Positions 7,075-13,422 of a stretch of 14,669 nucleotides of DNA are shown piece after piece. The notes under the pieces are model-generated. The model saw only the letters and a list, made by a program, of their open reading frames with translations. It was not told the DNA's origin and ran no database searches. Position 1 is the stretch's first letter. Each line of letters opens with the position of its first letter. This DNA is from an uncultured Muribaculaceae bacterium (lineage in GTDB: Bacteria; Bacteroidota; Bacteroidia; Bacteroidales; Muribaculaceae): positions 1 to 14,669 of the forward strand of contig CAJTYC010000022.1 in assembly GCA_910584185.1 (NCBI GenBank). Direction: 5' to 3'. Both the position numbers and the translations under genes were made by a program.

Positions 7075-8079
7075 TCAAAGTGACTTGAAAAGTTCAATTA
7101 TGTCGTGCTTGCGTGCCGCGAAGTCGAATGCCGGTGCAGGCGAGAGGGGAGTGGTCAGCACTTTTTTGAGCAATGGTTTGAGGGTCTCCTCACTTTGTGT
7201 CAAGTCGCCCAAAGGCATGAACCATTCATGCTCCACGCCATAGGCATATATCTCTTCCTGATTGTCTACGAAATATCCGGCGGCCACCGGCAGTCCGCGT
7301 GAGAATGCCTCCACACATACGGTGCTCGCCGGGAATATGCCCAGGTCGCAGCGGTCGAACATGTCGGCTATCTCCTGAGCCGAGGCCTGTCTGTGTATCC
7401 TCAATCTCTCATCCTCCTTAAAGTTAATCTTTACGGTTTGTCCGGCCAACACTTCGATTTGCAGCGCAGCATCAATCTCCCGCATGAGCCTCACCATCTT
7501 ATTGGTAAGGCCCAATGGGTCGGCTCCACCCATGGCTAAGGCCACGCGTTGAGGAGGCTTGTTTGTGATGTGGCGTGGCTTTGCGGGCGCAAGAAATGGT
7601 GAGCGCAGAAACGACCATTCCATGCCCCCTACAAATTTGGTGTCGCGCTCCAAGGAGAATTGCTCACGGGTGAGCGGGCAGAATGTCATAACCATGTCGG
7701 CCGGAAAGTGACGGTCGTGCATGTCGTCGATACATACCAATGCGCGGCAACGCTTTTTCACCTCTGTCATGTAGGCGGTGTCGTAATAGTAGTTGTCGAG
7801 CACCACTATGTCGTCGGGTTCTATCAGATCGAGAAATGCCGGGTCGAAGACATCGCGGTCTTTCTCCTCCACATCGATGATAGTCAAACCCGACTGCGCG
7901 GCAAGAGTGCGCTGATAGTCGGATGGGAGGCCTAAGTCCGGATTGCGCGACACGAGCACACACCTGAACTCATCACAAAGATAGCCACCAAGTGCGCAAG
8001 TGCGCACATAGTGGCCGAATCCTATCGAACTCCCCGCATCCGCGCGGAGCAATATCCTCTCTGTTTTATCCTTGTCCAT
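7075..8079 (-). CDS. pseG: UDP-2,4-diacetamido-2,4,6-trideoxy-beta-L-altropyranose hydrolase PseG
   Basis: PseG removes UDP from UDP-6-deoxy-AltdiNAc to supply the substrate of PseI. It has a MurG-like GT-B fold. Seen: the N-terminal loop RADAGSSIGFGHYVRTCAL, in which His23 matches the catalytic His17 of Campylobacter PseG; MGGADPLGLTNKM in the middle; and FPASTVCVEAFSRGLPVAAGY in the UDP-binding C-terminal half. With the ATG at 8079 (MDKDKTERILL) it is 334 residues, near the family norm. The frame stays open to an ATG at 8121, but that start lies inside the terminal repeat of the inserted element and adds MGSKPRSKGQCFRE, unlike PseG; I take it as an accident of the insertion. It is separated from pseFH by the element and followed two bases later by pseI. 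Confidence 0.94.
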   Translation of the reverse strand: MDKDKTERILLRADAGSSIGFGHYVRTCALGGYLCDEFRCVLVSRNPDLGLPSDYQRTLAAQSGLTIIDVEEKDRDVFDPAFLDLIEPDDIVVLDNYYYDTAYMTEVKKRCRALVCIDDMHDRHFPADMVMTFCPLTREQFSLERDTKFVGGMEWSFLRSPFLAPAKPRHITNKPPQRVALAMGGADPLGLTNKMVRLMREIDAALQIEVLAGQTVKINFKEDERLRIHRQASAQEIADMFDRCDLGIFPASTVCVEAFSRGLPVAAGYFVDNQEEIYAYGVEHEWFMPLGDLTQSEETLKPLLKKVLTTPLSPAPAFDFAARKHDIIELFKSL

Positions 8080-8113
8080 TTCTCTGAAACATTGCCCTTT
8101 GCTTCGAGGCTTA

Positions 8114-8146
8114 GAGCCCATCTCATAAAAATTTTGCCCATAGGGG
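8114..8146 (+). repeat. left terminal inverted repeat of the element
   Basis: 33 bp starting GAGCCCATCTCATAAAAATT and ending CCCATAGGGG. It matches the reverse complement of 8480-8512 except one base (G at 8136, A in the other copy). On the minus strand it supplies an ATG (8119-8121) in frame with pseG. Confidence 0.9.
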
Positions 8147-8239
8147 TCGTAGAGTTGAGGCGATTTTAGTGCCTGACTGAAAGGCGCAACCTTTCGGTTG
8201 CAACTGAAAGTCAGGTGCTAAAAGCGGCCAACTCTGCGA
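8147..8239. other. 93-nt hairpin-forming palindrome within the element
   Basis: Immediately inside the left terminal repeat. TCGTAGAGTTG (8147-8157) pairs with CAACTCTGCGA (8229-8239) over 11 positions with one G-T. TTTTAG (8164-8169) pairs with CTAAAA (8218-8223), CCTGACT (8172-8178) with AGTCAGG (8209-8215), and GCAACC (8186-8191) with GGTTGC (8196-8201) around a TTTC loop. The nested, nearly continuous pairing would fold in RNA of either strand. Confidence 0.8.
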
Positions 8240-8316
8240 GTCCATGGTAATTTTTATCAATTTGGGCATTGTTAATTTGTTTTGAGATTATACAAACAGA
8301 TTCAATATATTTTTAC

Positions 8317-8352
8317 AGAACCCGTTAAATTTTGTTTGACCGGGTTCTTTTT
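8317..8352 (+). terminator. intrinsic-terminator-like hairpin, opposite to the operon
   Basis: AGAACCCG (8317-8324) pairs with CGGGTTCT (8341-8348) over 8 bp around a 16-nt loop, followed by TTTTT (8348-8352). The T-tract is on the plus strand only, so it would stop plus-strand transcripts, not the minus-strand pse mRNA. Confidence 0.65.
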
Positions 8353-8415
8353 GGCTGCTTTGACTCAACCCCTCTGGTCACAGCCATTAGGCTGCTCCCG
8401 ACGGGGTTGAGCCAA
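8351..8415. other. second folded region within the element
   Basis: CTCAACCCC (8364-8372) pairs perfectly with GGGGTTGAG (8403-8411). Inside lies CAGCC (8381-8385) pairing with GGCTG (8390-8394) around an ATTA loop. TTGG (8351-8354) and CCAA (8412-8415) can extend the base of the stem. The nested design suggests selection on structure, in RNA or in single-stranded DNA. Confidence 0.6.
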
Positions 8416-8479
8416 CCTTCAGCTCGGCGAATACCTATGATATAGGCCACATGAGCCAAATCAGCTCAAAAATAACCCG

Positions 8480-8512
8480 CCCCTATGGGTAAAATTTTTA
8501 TGAGATGGGCTC
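8480..8512 (-). repeat. right terminal inverted repeat of the element
   Basis: 33 bp, the reverse complement of 8114-8146 with one mismatch. It is followed by TTA (8513-8515) and then, five bases later, the pseFH stop codon (8521-8523). Confidence 0.9.
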
Positions 8513-8520
8513 TTACTATA

Positions 8521-9765
8521 TCAGAGGTTCAGCTCGAAGTGTATGTAGTCGTTGTCGCGGCCCGTCTCCTTGGCTCCTAACCTGCTTTCGAGAGCTATAG
8601 AGGCTTCGTTGTCGGGTTTCACCACTGTCTCTATCACTTTCGTGTCGGTATGCTCGGCGAGCCATCCATATAGTGACTGGAGTATGCTGGAGGCATAACC
8701 GAGACCTTGGCGGTCTTGGAGTATCCATATGCCGCGGTCGAGCCGGTCGGCACCCATGCTCTTGAGATTCACTGAGCCCACAAGTTCGTCGTAGCTGTTG
8801 AACACCGCGTAGTAGCGCACATCCTCACGGCTGGCGAGCGACTCCACAAAGGTGTTATGGTCGGCAGCCGATATCTCCTCTTGGTTGACCGACCATTTGC
8901 GCACATCCTCGCGGTTGCGCTCCTTGCGCATCAGCTCGGAAGTGTCGGCATCAAGCAGATGATACGACTTGAACCCGTAATTGTCAAGCTCGATTTCGAA
9001 GGGGAGTGTATCATATTTCCCCGTCGTCTCCACACTCTCACTCGTTGCGTCAGCAGAGTCGCTTTGCGCTTTGCCATGCAGATATTCATATTTAAGTTCT
9101 GCCAAAGCCCAATCTTGAAGCGTGTCGAGGTCCTGCACCTCGAGCTCGGGGAGGATTATCGGCAGAGTGTCGGGTCCCCATAGTGAACCGCACTCGTGCA
9201 ATGCCTTGACCGTGGTGAAGTAGAACTGGCCGGCATCGTGATAACTCTTGTCGAGGTCTTGCGAGCGAGATTTCGCATACTCCGGAAACTTCATGCCTAT
9301 GCGGCCCTCAGCATCTATCGCAAGGCTGCGCTGTATCGGGTAAGAGTATTCCACGCAAGTGAAAGCTGCGGAGCACTTGCCCTCTGTCAGCAGCGAATGG
9401 CCTTCGCGAAGCCTCTCGGCAGTGACGAATGGTGCAGTGGCGTAGAGGCAGCATATTGCATCAAACTCGACGCCCGATTCTGCATACTTGTCGAGCACCT
9501 CGAAAAGCACATCGGCCGTGGTGGCGAAATCATTGGCTGTCTCGGCTGAACGCATGAAGGGCACATCGGCGCCGTAGCGCCGCGCCACATCCGCTATCTC
9601 CTCATCGTCGGTCGATACCATCACCTTGCTGAAGCATCCCGACTTGAGGGCCGCCTCTATCGAATAGGCTATGATGGGCTTTCCGGCAAACTCCTTGATA
9701 TTCTTGCGCTCTATGCGCTTGCTTCCCCCTCGCGCGGGGATTATGCAGAGTGTGTTCTTACACAT
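8521..9765 (-). CDS. bifunctional CMP-pseudaminic acid synthetase (PseF) - UDP-4-amino-4,6-dideoxy-AltNAc acetyltransferase (PseH)
   Basis: A 414-residue two-domain fusion. Residues 1-232 are PseF, a CMP-nonulosonate transferase: IIPARGGSKRIERKNI (8-23) is the CTP-binding motif, followed by VSTDDEEIADVARRYG (50-65) and the conserved ICCLYATAPF (104-113). A Ser/Thr/Asp-rich linker spans about 233-255. Residues 256-414 are a GNAT acetyltransferase of PseH type: NREDVRKWSVNQEEIS (284-299), YYAVFNSYDELVGSVNL (318-334) and the acetyl-CoA loop QGLGYAS (353-359). PseH N-acetylates the 4-amino sugar made by PseC (step 3); PseF activates the finished sugar with CTP (step 6), so one chain carries two non-adjacent steps. 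The start overlaps the pseC end by 8 bp. No separate pseH or pseF is in the window, which supports a real fusion. The element lies just after the stop. Confidence 0.93.
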   Translation of the reverse strand: MCKNTLCIIPARGGSKRIERKNIKEFAGKPIIAYSIEAALKSGCFSKVMVSTDDEEIADVARRYGADVPFMRSAETANDFATTADVLFEVLDKYAESGVEFDAICCLYATAPFVTAERLREGHSLLTEGKCSAAFTCVEYSYPIQRSLAIDAEGRIGMKFPEYAKSRSQDLDKSYHDAGQFYFTTVKALHECGSLWGPDTLPIILPELEVQDLDTLQDWALAELKYEYLHGKAQSDSADATSESVETTGKYDTLPFEIELDNYGFKSYHLLDADTSELMRKERNREDVRKWSVNQEEISAADHNTFVESLASREDVRYYAVFNSYDELVGSVNLKSMGADRLDRGIWILQDRQGLGYASSILQSLYGWLAEHTDTKVIETVVKPDNEASIALESRLGAKETGRDNDYIHFELNL

Positions 9766-10909
9766 GTTGAAGCACTTGCTTGATTACATATTCCTGCTCC
9801 TCGTCGGTCAGTGTCGGATACATCGGCAGACTCAGGCAATGCTCGTAATAATCCTCCACCACGGGGAGCTGACCGGGCGCATTGCCAAGTTGGCGGTAGT
9901 ATGGCATAAGGTGAAGCGGCACATAATGTACCTGCGCCATTACGCCGTTGGCACGCAGCGCATCGTAGAGAGCCTTGCGGTCGGGCACCTTTATCACATA
10001 CAGATGGAAAGCATGACGCACATCCTCTGAGCGATAGGGTGTCTTGATTTTGTCGTTGCCCTTGAAGGCCTCATCGTAGCGGCGTGCTATCTCCTGTCGT
10101 CTCTCCAGACCTGCTTCGGCACGGCTCAGCTGCGATATGCCGAGAGCCGCCTGAAAGTCGGTGATGCGGTAGTTGAAGCCGAGGTCCTGCATTTCGTAAT
10201 ACCAGCCACCGTCGTTCTTCTCCAGCTTCGAGGCATCTTTGGTTATGCCGTGTGTGCGATACAGGCGGAGACGTTCGAGGAGTTCGGGCTTGGCGGTTGT
10301 CACCATGCCACCCTCGCCGGTGGCGATATGCTTCACCGGATGAAATGAGAAGATGGTGCAGTCTGCATATCGGCAATTGCCGGTGAGCTGACGCTCTCCC
10401 TTGGAGTCGGTATACCAGGCTCCGGGTGCATGGCAGGCATCCTCTATAATCCACAGGCCGTGGCGGTCTGCTATCTCGCGATATTGCTCTAAGTTGTGAG
10501 GATAGCCGGCGAAGTCGACTATCACTATGCCTGAGAAGGTGCCGGCGGGATGCGATTCGAGTATCTGCTCCAACTTCGCGGCATCCATCAGATAGGTGTC
10601 GGGATTTATGTCGCAAAATGTCACGTCGCTTCCGCAGTAACGTATGCAGTTGGCCGACGCGGCAAATGTAAGCGGGGTCACGATCACCTTTGTGCCGGGG
10701 CCTACGCCTAAGGCCTTGGCTGCGATATGCAGACCAGAAGTGGCATTGTTGACTGCCACGGCATAAGGTGCGCCCACATATTCGGCAAATTTGCGCTCGA
10801 ACTCGTCGATTTTCGGACCTTGAGTCAGGAAGTCGCTCTTGAGAGTCTCCACCACGGCGGCTATATCCTCGTCGGTGATATGCTGGCGTCCGTATGGTAT
10901 CGGTTTCAT
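9758..10909 (-). CDS. pseC: UDP-4-amino-4,6-dideoxy-N-acetyl-beta-L-altrosamine transaminase PseC
   Basis: A PLP-dependent sugar aminotransferase of the DegT/DnrJ/EryC1 family that aminates C4 of the 4-keto sugar made by PseB, using glutamate (step 2). Seen in 383 residues: the PseC-typical opening IPYGRQHITDEDIAAV, TQGPKIDEFE (29-38), NNATSGLH (54-61), VTPLTFAASAN (77-87), IIEDACHAPGAWY (154-166), and the PLP-binding Lys193 in FSFHPVKHIATGEGG. Later LGFNYRITDFQAALG is the usual sugar-binding segment. The ATG overlaps the pseB stop by 4 bp (ATGA) and the 3' end overlaps pseFH by 8 bp, so translation is coupled. The N-terminal wording and its neighbours support PseC over other sugar aminotransferases. 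Confidence 0.96.
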   Translation of the reverse strand: MKPIPYGRQHITDEDIAAVVETLKSDFLTQGPKIDEFERKFAEYVGAPYAVAVNNATSGLHIAAKALGVGPGTKVIVTPLTFAASANCIRYCGSDVTFCDINPDTYLMDAAKLEQILESHPAGTFSGIVIVDFAGYPHNLEQYREIADRHGLWIIEDACHAPGAWYTDSKGERQLTGNCRYADCTIFSFHPVKHIATGEGGMVTTAKPELLERLRLYRTHGITKDASKLEKNDGGWYYEMQDLGFNYRITDFQAALGISQLSRAEAGLERRQEIARRYDEAFKGNDKIKTPYRSEDVRHAFHLYVIKVPDRKALYDALRANGVMAQVHYVPLHLMPYYRQLGNAPGQLPVVEDYYEHCLSLPMYPTLTDEEQEYVIKQVLQHV

Positions 10910-11928
10910 TTAACTTCGAAATTGGGGTCAACAAATTCCTTGATCTTGGCACGCATGCTCTCCACGGTCTCCCACTCTTCATTCTTGTCGGAGCTGTAAT
11001 GGAAACCGTCGGGCACCGGCTTGCCGTTGTGGTGCTCTATGTAGTCTTCGCGCGTGTGTTGGAACGATACAGAGGGCAAGATGGCATAATAGCGGCCAAG
11101 GTCGATGGTGTTTAGGGCATCGGTGGCGGTGATCATCTCCTCATGGAGTTTCTCTCCGGGGCGTATGCCCACCTCCACTTGCGGCAAGTTGGGGGCTATG
11201 GCCGTAGCCACATCCTTGATATGATACGACGGAATCTTCGGGATGAATATCTCGCCGCCGAGATGATGCTCTATAGCCCAAAGCACCAAGTCTACGCCTG
11301 CCTCGAGCGAGATGTTAAAACGTGTCATGCGCATGTCGGTGATGGGAAGCTCGGTGGCTCCTGAATCACGCTTGTTGATGAAGAAAGGAATCACGCTTCC
11401 TCGCGAACCCATCACGTTGCCGTAACGGACTACGCTGAATTTCACCGGGTTATCTCCCTTTATATTGTTGGCGGCGGTGAAGAGCTTGTCGCTCGTGAGC
11501 TTGGTGGCTCCGTAGAGGTTGATAGGGGCGCATGCCTTGTCGGTAGAAAGTGCCACCACATGCTTCACTCCGGTGGCCAAGGCCGCATTGATTACATTTT
11601 GCGCACCTTGCACGTTGGTCTTGATGCACTCTTCCGGATTGTATTCGGCTGTGTCGACCTGCTTTATGGCTGCTGCGTGTATTATTACATCGATGCCCTG
11701 GCAAGCTCGTTTCAGTCGTTCACCGTCGCGCACATCGCCGATGAAGAAGCGAAGCTGCGGGTATTGGTCGTGTGGATATTTCTGCTTGAGCTCAAACTGC
11801 TTCAGCTCGTCGCGCGAATATATGACTATCCGTTTCACATCAGGATAACGGCGGAGTATAACCTCCACAAACTTCTTGCCGAACGAACCGGTGCCACCGG
11901 TGATGAGTACAGATTTGTTGTTTAACAT
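10906..11928 (-). CDS. pseB: UDP-GlcNAc 4,6-dehydratase (inverting) PseB
   Basis: First enzyme of pseudaminic acid synthesis: it converts UDP-GlcNAc to UDP-2-acetamido-2,6-dideoxy-beta-L-arabino-4-hexulose, removing water and inverting C5. It is a short-chain dehydrogenase/reductase with a Rossmann fold. Seen in 340 residues: the NADP loop TGGTGSFGKKF (10-20), FIGDVRD (62-68), HAAAIKQVDTAEYNP (84-98), the catalytic Asp130-Lys131 and Tyr139/Lys143 of STDKACAPINLYGATK (128-143), and RYGNVMGSRGSVIPFF. The ATG at 11928 follows an A-rich leader. It heads the compact operon pseB-C-FH-G-I. Upstream is an 11-copy 8-nt repeat and then a GYF_2 gene on the same strand. I see no TAnnTTTG box in the 141-bp gap, so a promoter is either unusual or further upstream. 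Confidence 0.96.
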   Translation of the reverse strand: MLNNKSVLITGGTGSFGKKFVEVILRRYPDVKRIVIYSRDELKQFELKQKYPHDQYPQLRFFIGDVRDGERLKRACQGIDVIIHAAAIKQVDTAEYNPEECIKTNVQGAQNVINAALATGVKHVVALSTDKACAPINLYGATKLTSDKLFTAANNIKGDNPVKFSVVRYGNVMGSRGSVIPFFINKRDSGATELPITDMRMTRFNISLEAGVDLVLWAIEHHLGGEIFIPKIPSYHIKDVATAIAPNLPQVEVGIRPGEKLHEEMITATDALNTIDLGRYYAILPSVSFQHTREDYIEHHNGKPVPDGFHYSSDKNEEWETVESMRAKIKEFVDPNFEVK

Positions 11929-11978
11929 CTTTATTATCTTTTTGTCTTTATGACATTTTTTCTCATTTTGTCATTATT

Positions 11979-12066
11979 TCATCATGTCATCATGTCATCA
12001 TGTCATCATGTCATCATGACATTATGTAATTATGACATTATGACATTATGACATAGTGACATAGTG
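11979..12066. repeat. 8-nt tandem repeat array upstream of pseB
   Basis: Eleven contiguous 8-nt units fill 88 bp. Reading the plus strand: TCATCATG five times (11979-12018), then ACATTATG, TAATTATG, ACATTATG, ACATTATG, and ACATAGTG twice. The five identical units are next to pseB and the diverged ones next to the GYF_2 gene. The array begins about 50 bp upstream of the pseB start codon and ends 3 bp short of the GYF_2 stop codon (12070-12072). Confidence 0.95.
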
Positions 12067-12069
12067 ATT

Positions 12070-12696
12070 TTAACTGAATTTGTGTCCCATGAAGGCGTAA
12101 AATATCATCCCCAAGAAGAATGAAATGCCTATCCACATGCGGGCCTGTCGGTCATAGTCGTGGGCATTGCGGCGCAGTCGCTCGCGCTCTTTGTCGTCGT
12201 AAAGCTCCTTGTTGCTTTTCGATTGGCTGCGGAGTGACTCTGTCCAGCACCGCCTGGCCTGAAATGAATAGTAGAGGGCCACCGCTCCTGTGATGGGAAA
12301 ACAGAAGAGCATGAGCATAAACGATAAGAACACTGTGTTGGCCGGCGAGCGGTTTATGTCGGCTTCCTCTTCGGGTGGCATATGGGCTTCCTGACCTGAA
12401 CGTCTCACCATGTCGCGATAGCGCAACGGCATGTCGGCATAAGGGTCATCGGCAGCGGGTGCGGTGGTTTGCGACTCCTCCATGGTGCTTGCCGGCGTGC
12501 CTATCGGCGTGCCATGTGTGCGGTCATACACAGTGCGCCTGAAATGTCGGCATATGTCTGCCACATCTCCGGCTTTCTGCCAGTCTTCCATCCCTTTGCA
12601 CCATACATATGTGTCCGGGTCTACACCGGCCTTGGCCAAGTCTTCAAGCTCGAAAGGCCCTTGCCTCTGGCCATCTATCATTGCAAAATATCGCAT
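12070..12696 (-). CDS. GYF_2 (DUF4339) protein with CD225/dispanin-like membrane region
   Basis: A 208-residue membrane protein. Residues 1-50 are a GYF_2 domain (RYFAMIDGQRQGPF, then VWCKGMEDWQKAGDVADI). A polar linker of about 65 residues (51-117) precedes two hydrophobic helices at about 119-145 (NTVFLSFMLMLFCFPITGAV) and 187-204. The loop contains WTESLRSQ and a charged stretch DDKERERLRRNAHDYDRQARMW, which resembles the A-x-x-x-S-x-x-A pattern of CD225 proteins but is longer and more charged than usual. GYF_2 fused to CD225 or TM2 is a recurring Bacteroidota design of unknown role. It is 26 bp downstream of a second GYF_2-CD225 gene and 141 bp upstream of pseB on the same strand, so one transcript could cover all. 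GYF_2 is sure; CD225 is probable. Confidence 0.82.
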   Translation of the reverse strand: MRYFAMIDGQRQGPFELEDLAKAGVDPDTYVWCKGMEDWQKAGDVADICRHFRRTVYDRTHGTPIGTPASTMEESQTTAPAADDPYADMPLRYRDMVRRSGQEAHMPPEEEADINRSPANTVFLSFMLMLFCFPITGAVALYYSFQARRCWTESLRSQSKSNKELYDDKERERLRRNAHDYDRQARMWIGISFFLGMIFYAFMGHKFS

Positions 12697-12722
12697 CGGC
12701 TTATCTTGTCTCGCTGATTCCC

Positions 12723-13349
12723 TTATTTAAGGTTGTTCATTGCATCAACAAATGTCCCGAAGGCTCCTGAACGAAGCAATGCCATGGAGCCTATCAGGCC
12801 GATGCCCGCGAGCACAAGGCCGATGATTGTGCATGTGCGGGCAGTGTTGTTGGCACTGTCGCCCGCCACCCTGTTTCCTCTGAAGTAGAAGTCATTGGCT
12901 TTGTTGGCTTGCACTATTCCTATTATGCCGAGTATAGCGCCTATGCACGATGTGCAGAATCCCAACACAGTGGCAACTATGGCCCAAGGCAACCAGTTGG
13001 TATGCTCTATCGGCCCGTTTTCGTATGGTTGGTTTACCGGCTGACCATAGGGAGGCTGCGGCTGTCCGTATTGTTGTCCATATGGTGCTTGAGGTTGCCC
13101 GTAGGGGGGCTGTCGGTAATCGTCTGCACGGTTGCTTTCGATTTTGATGTCCTGCACATATACATTGTCTGTGCCCTGCAGGGGCGCAAGTATGCCCGAA
13201 AGCTCGGGCAGTGTGCCCGCCTTGACCCAATTGGTCAGACCCTCACGCCATATGTATGTCTCCGTGGAGAGGTTGCAGTGGCGGAGTTCCTCTTGTGTGA
13301 ACGGCCCTTGCTGTTTGCCGTCAATCACTATATAATATGTTGTTGCCAT
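12723..13349 (-). CDS. GYF_2 (DUF4339) - proline-rich - CD225/dispanin membrane protein
   Basis: A 208-residue membrane protein in three parts. Residues 1-52 are a GYF_2 domain (YYIVIDGKQQGPFTQEEL, YIWREGLTNWVKAGTLPEL). Residues about 78-108 are a proline-rich linker with repeated PYGQP/YGQP motifs. Residues 116-190 fit CD225/dispanin: the first helix WLPWAIVATVLGFCTSCIGA, a loop VQANKANDFYFRGNRVAGDSANNTARTC with the small-residue spacing of that family, and a second helix TIIGLVLAGIGLIGSM. GYF domains bind proline-rich peptides, so the linker could be the ligand of its own or a neighbouring GYF_2 domain (inference). The ATG at 13349 lies 23 bp after a good -7 box. It is the first gene after sufS on this strand. 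Confidence 0.87.
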   Translation of the reverse strand: MATTYYIVIDGKQQGPFTQEELRHCNLSTETYIWREGLTNWVKAGTLPELSGILAPLQGTDNVYVQDIKIESNRADDYRQPPYGQPQAPYGQQYGQPQPPYGQPVNQPYENGPIEHTNWLPWAIVATVLGFCTSCIGAILGIIGIVQANKANDFYFRGNRVAGDSANNTARTCTIIGLVLAGIGLIGSMALLRSGAFGTFVDAMNNLK

Positions 13350-13372
13350 ATGTTAGTCTTTTGATTAATCCA

Positions 13373-13380
13373 CAAATATA
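13373..13380 (-). promoter_or_regulatory. probable -7 box for the GYF_2-CD225 pair
   Basis: On the minus strand this reads TATATTTG, an exact TAnnTTTG. It would start transcription about 15-20 bases before the ATG at 13349. No clear TTTG is seen at the -33 distance, so the call is moderate. It could also drive the second GYF_2 gene and perhaps pseB and the rest of the pse operon. Confidence 0.5.
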
Positions 13381-13422
13381 CTAAAAATTTTTGATTATTG
13401 TGTGGTCATTAACTATATTTTG

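Larger units (their letters stand above)
8114..8512. mobile_element. MITE-like non-autonomous element inside the pse operon
   Basis: A 399-bp segment with no credible coding region, bounded by inverted terminal repeats at 8114-8146 and 8480-8512. These are 33 bp long, 32 identical, starting GAGCCCATCTCATAAAAATT. It is flanked by a TTA direct repeat (8111-8113 and 8513-8515), which looks like a 3-bp target duplication. Repeats beginning GAGCCC and a T-N-A target suggest mobilisation by an IS5-like (IS1031-type) transposase; that is inference. The interior holds a 93-nt hairpin (8147-8239), a terminator-like hairpin (8317-8352, + strand) and a third folded region (8351-8415). Removing it would leave a 39-nt pseFH-pseG gap, normal for an operon. 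This accounts for the only stretch over 300 bp without a gene. Confidence 0.88.

Noticed and set aside
8114..8512. Decayed transposase gene within the element
   Set aside because: No reading frame of useful length and no DDE-like motif; the interior is structured non-coding sequence.
10071..10982. 303-residue open frame on the minus strand overlapping pseC and the end of pseB
   Set aside because: Low-complexity, Arg/Ser-rich translation in a different frame of a well-supported enzyme gene; a GC-rich shadow frame.
6071..11928. Legionaminic or sialic acid pathway instead of pseudaminic acid
   Set aside because: The inverting dehydratase PseB, a PseC-type aminotransferase, PseG and the GPDAAFS form of the synthase all point to pseudaminic acid, and no NeuC- or LegB-like gene is present.
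11979..12066. CRISPR array
   Set aside because: Units of 8 nt directly abut without spacers; it is a microsatellite.
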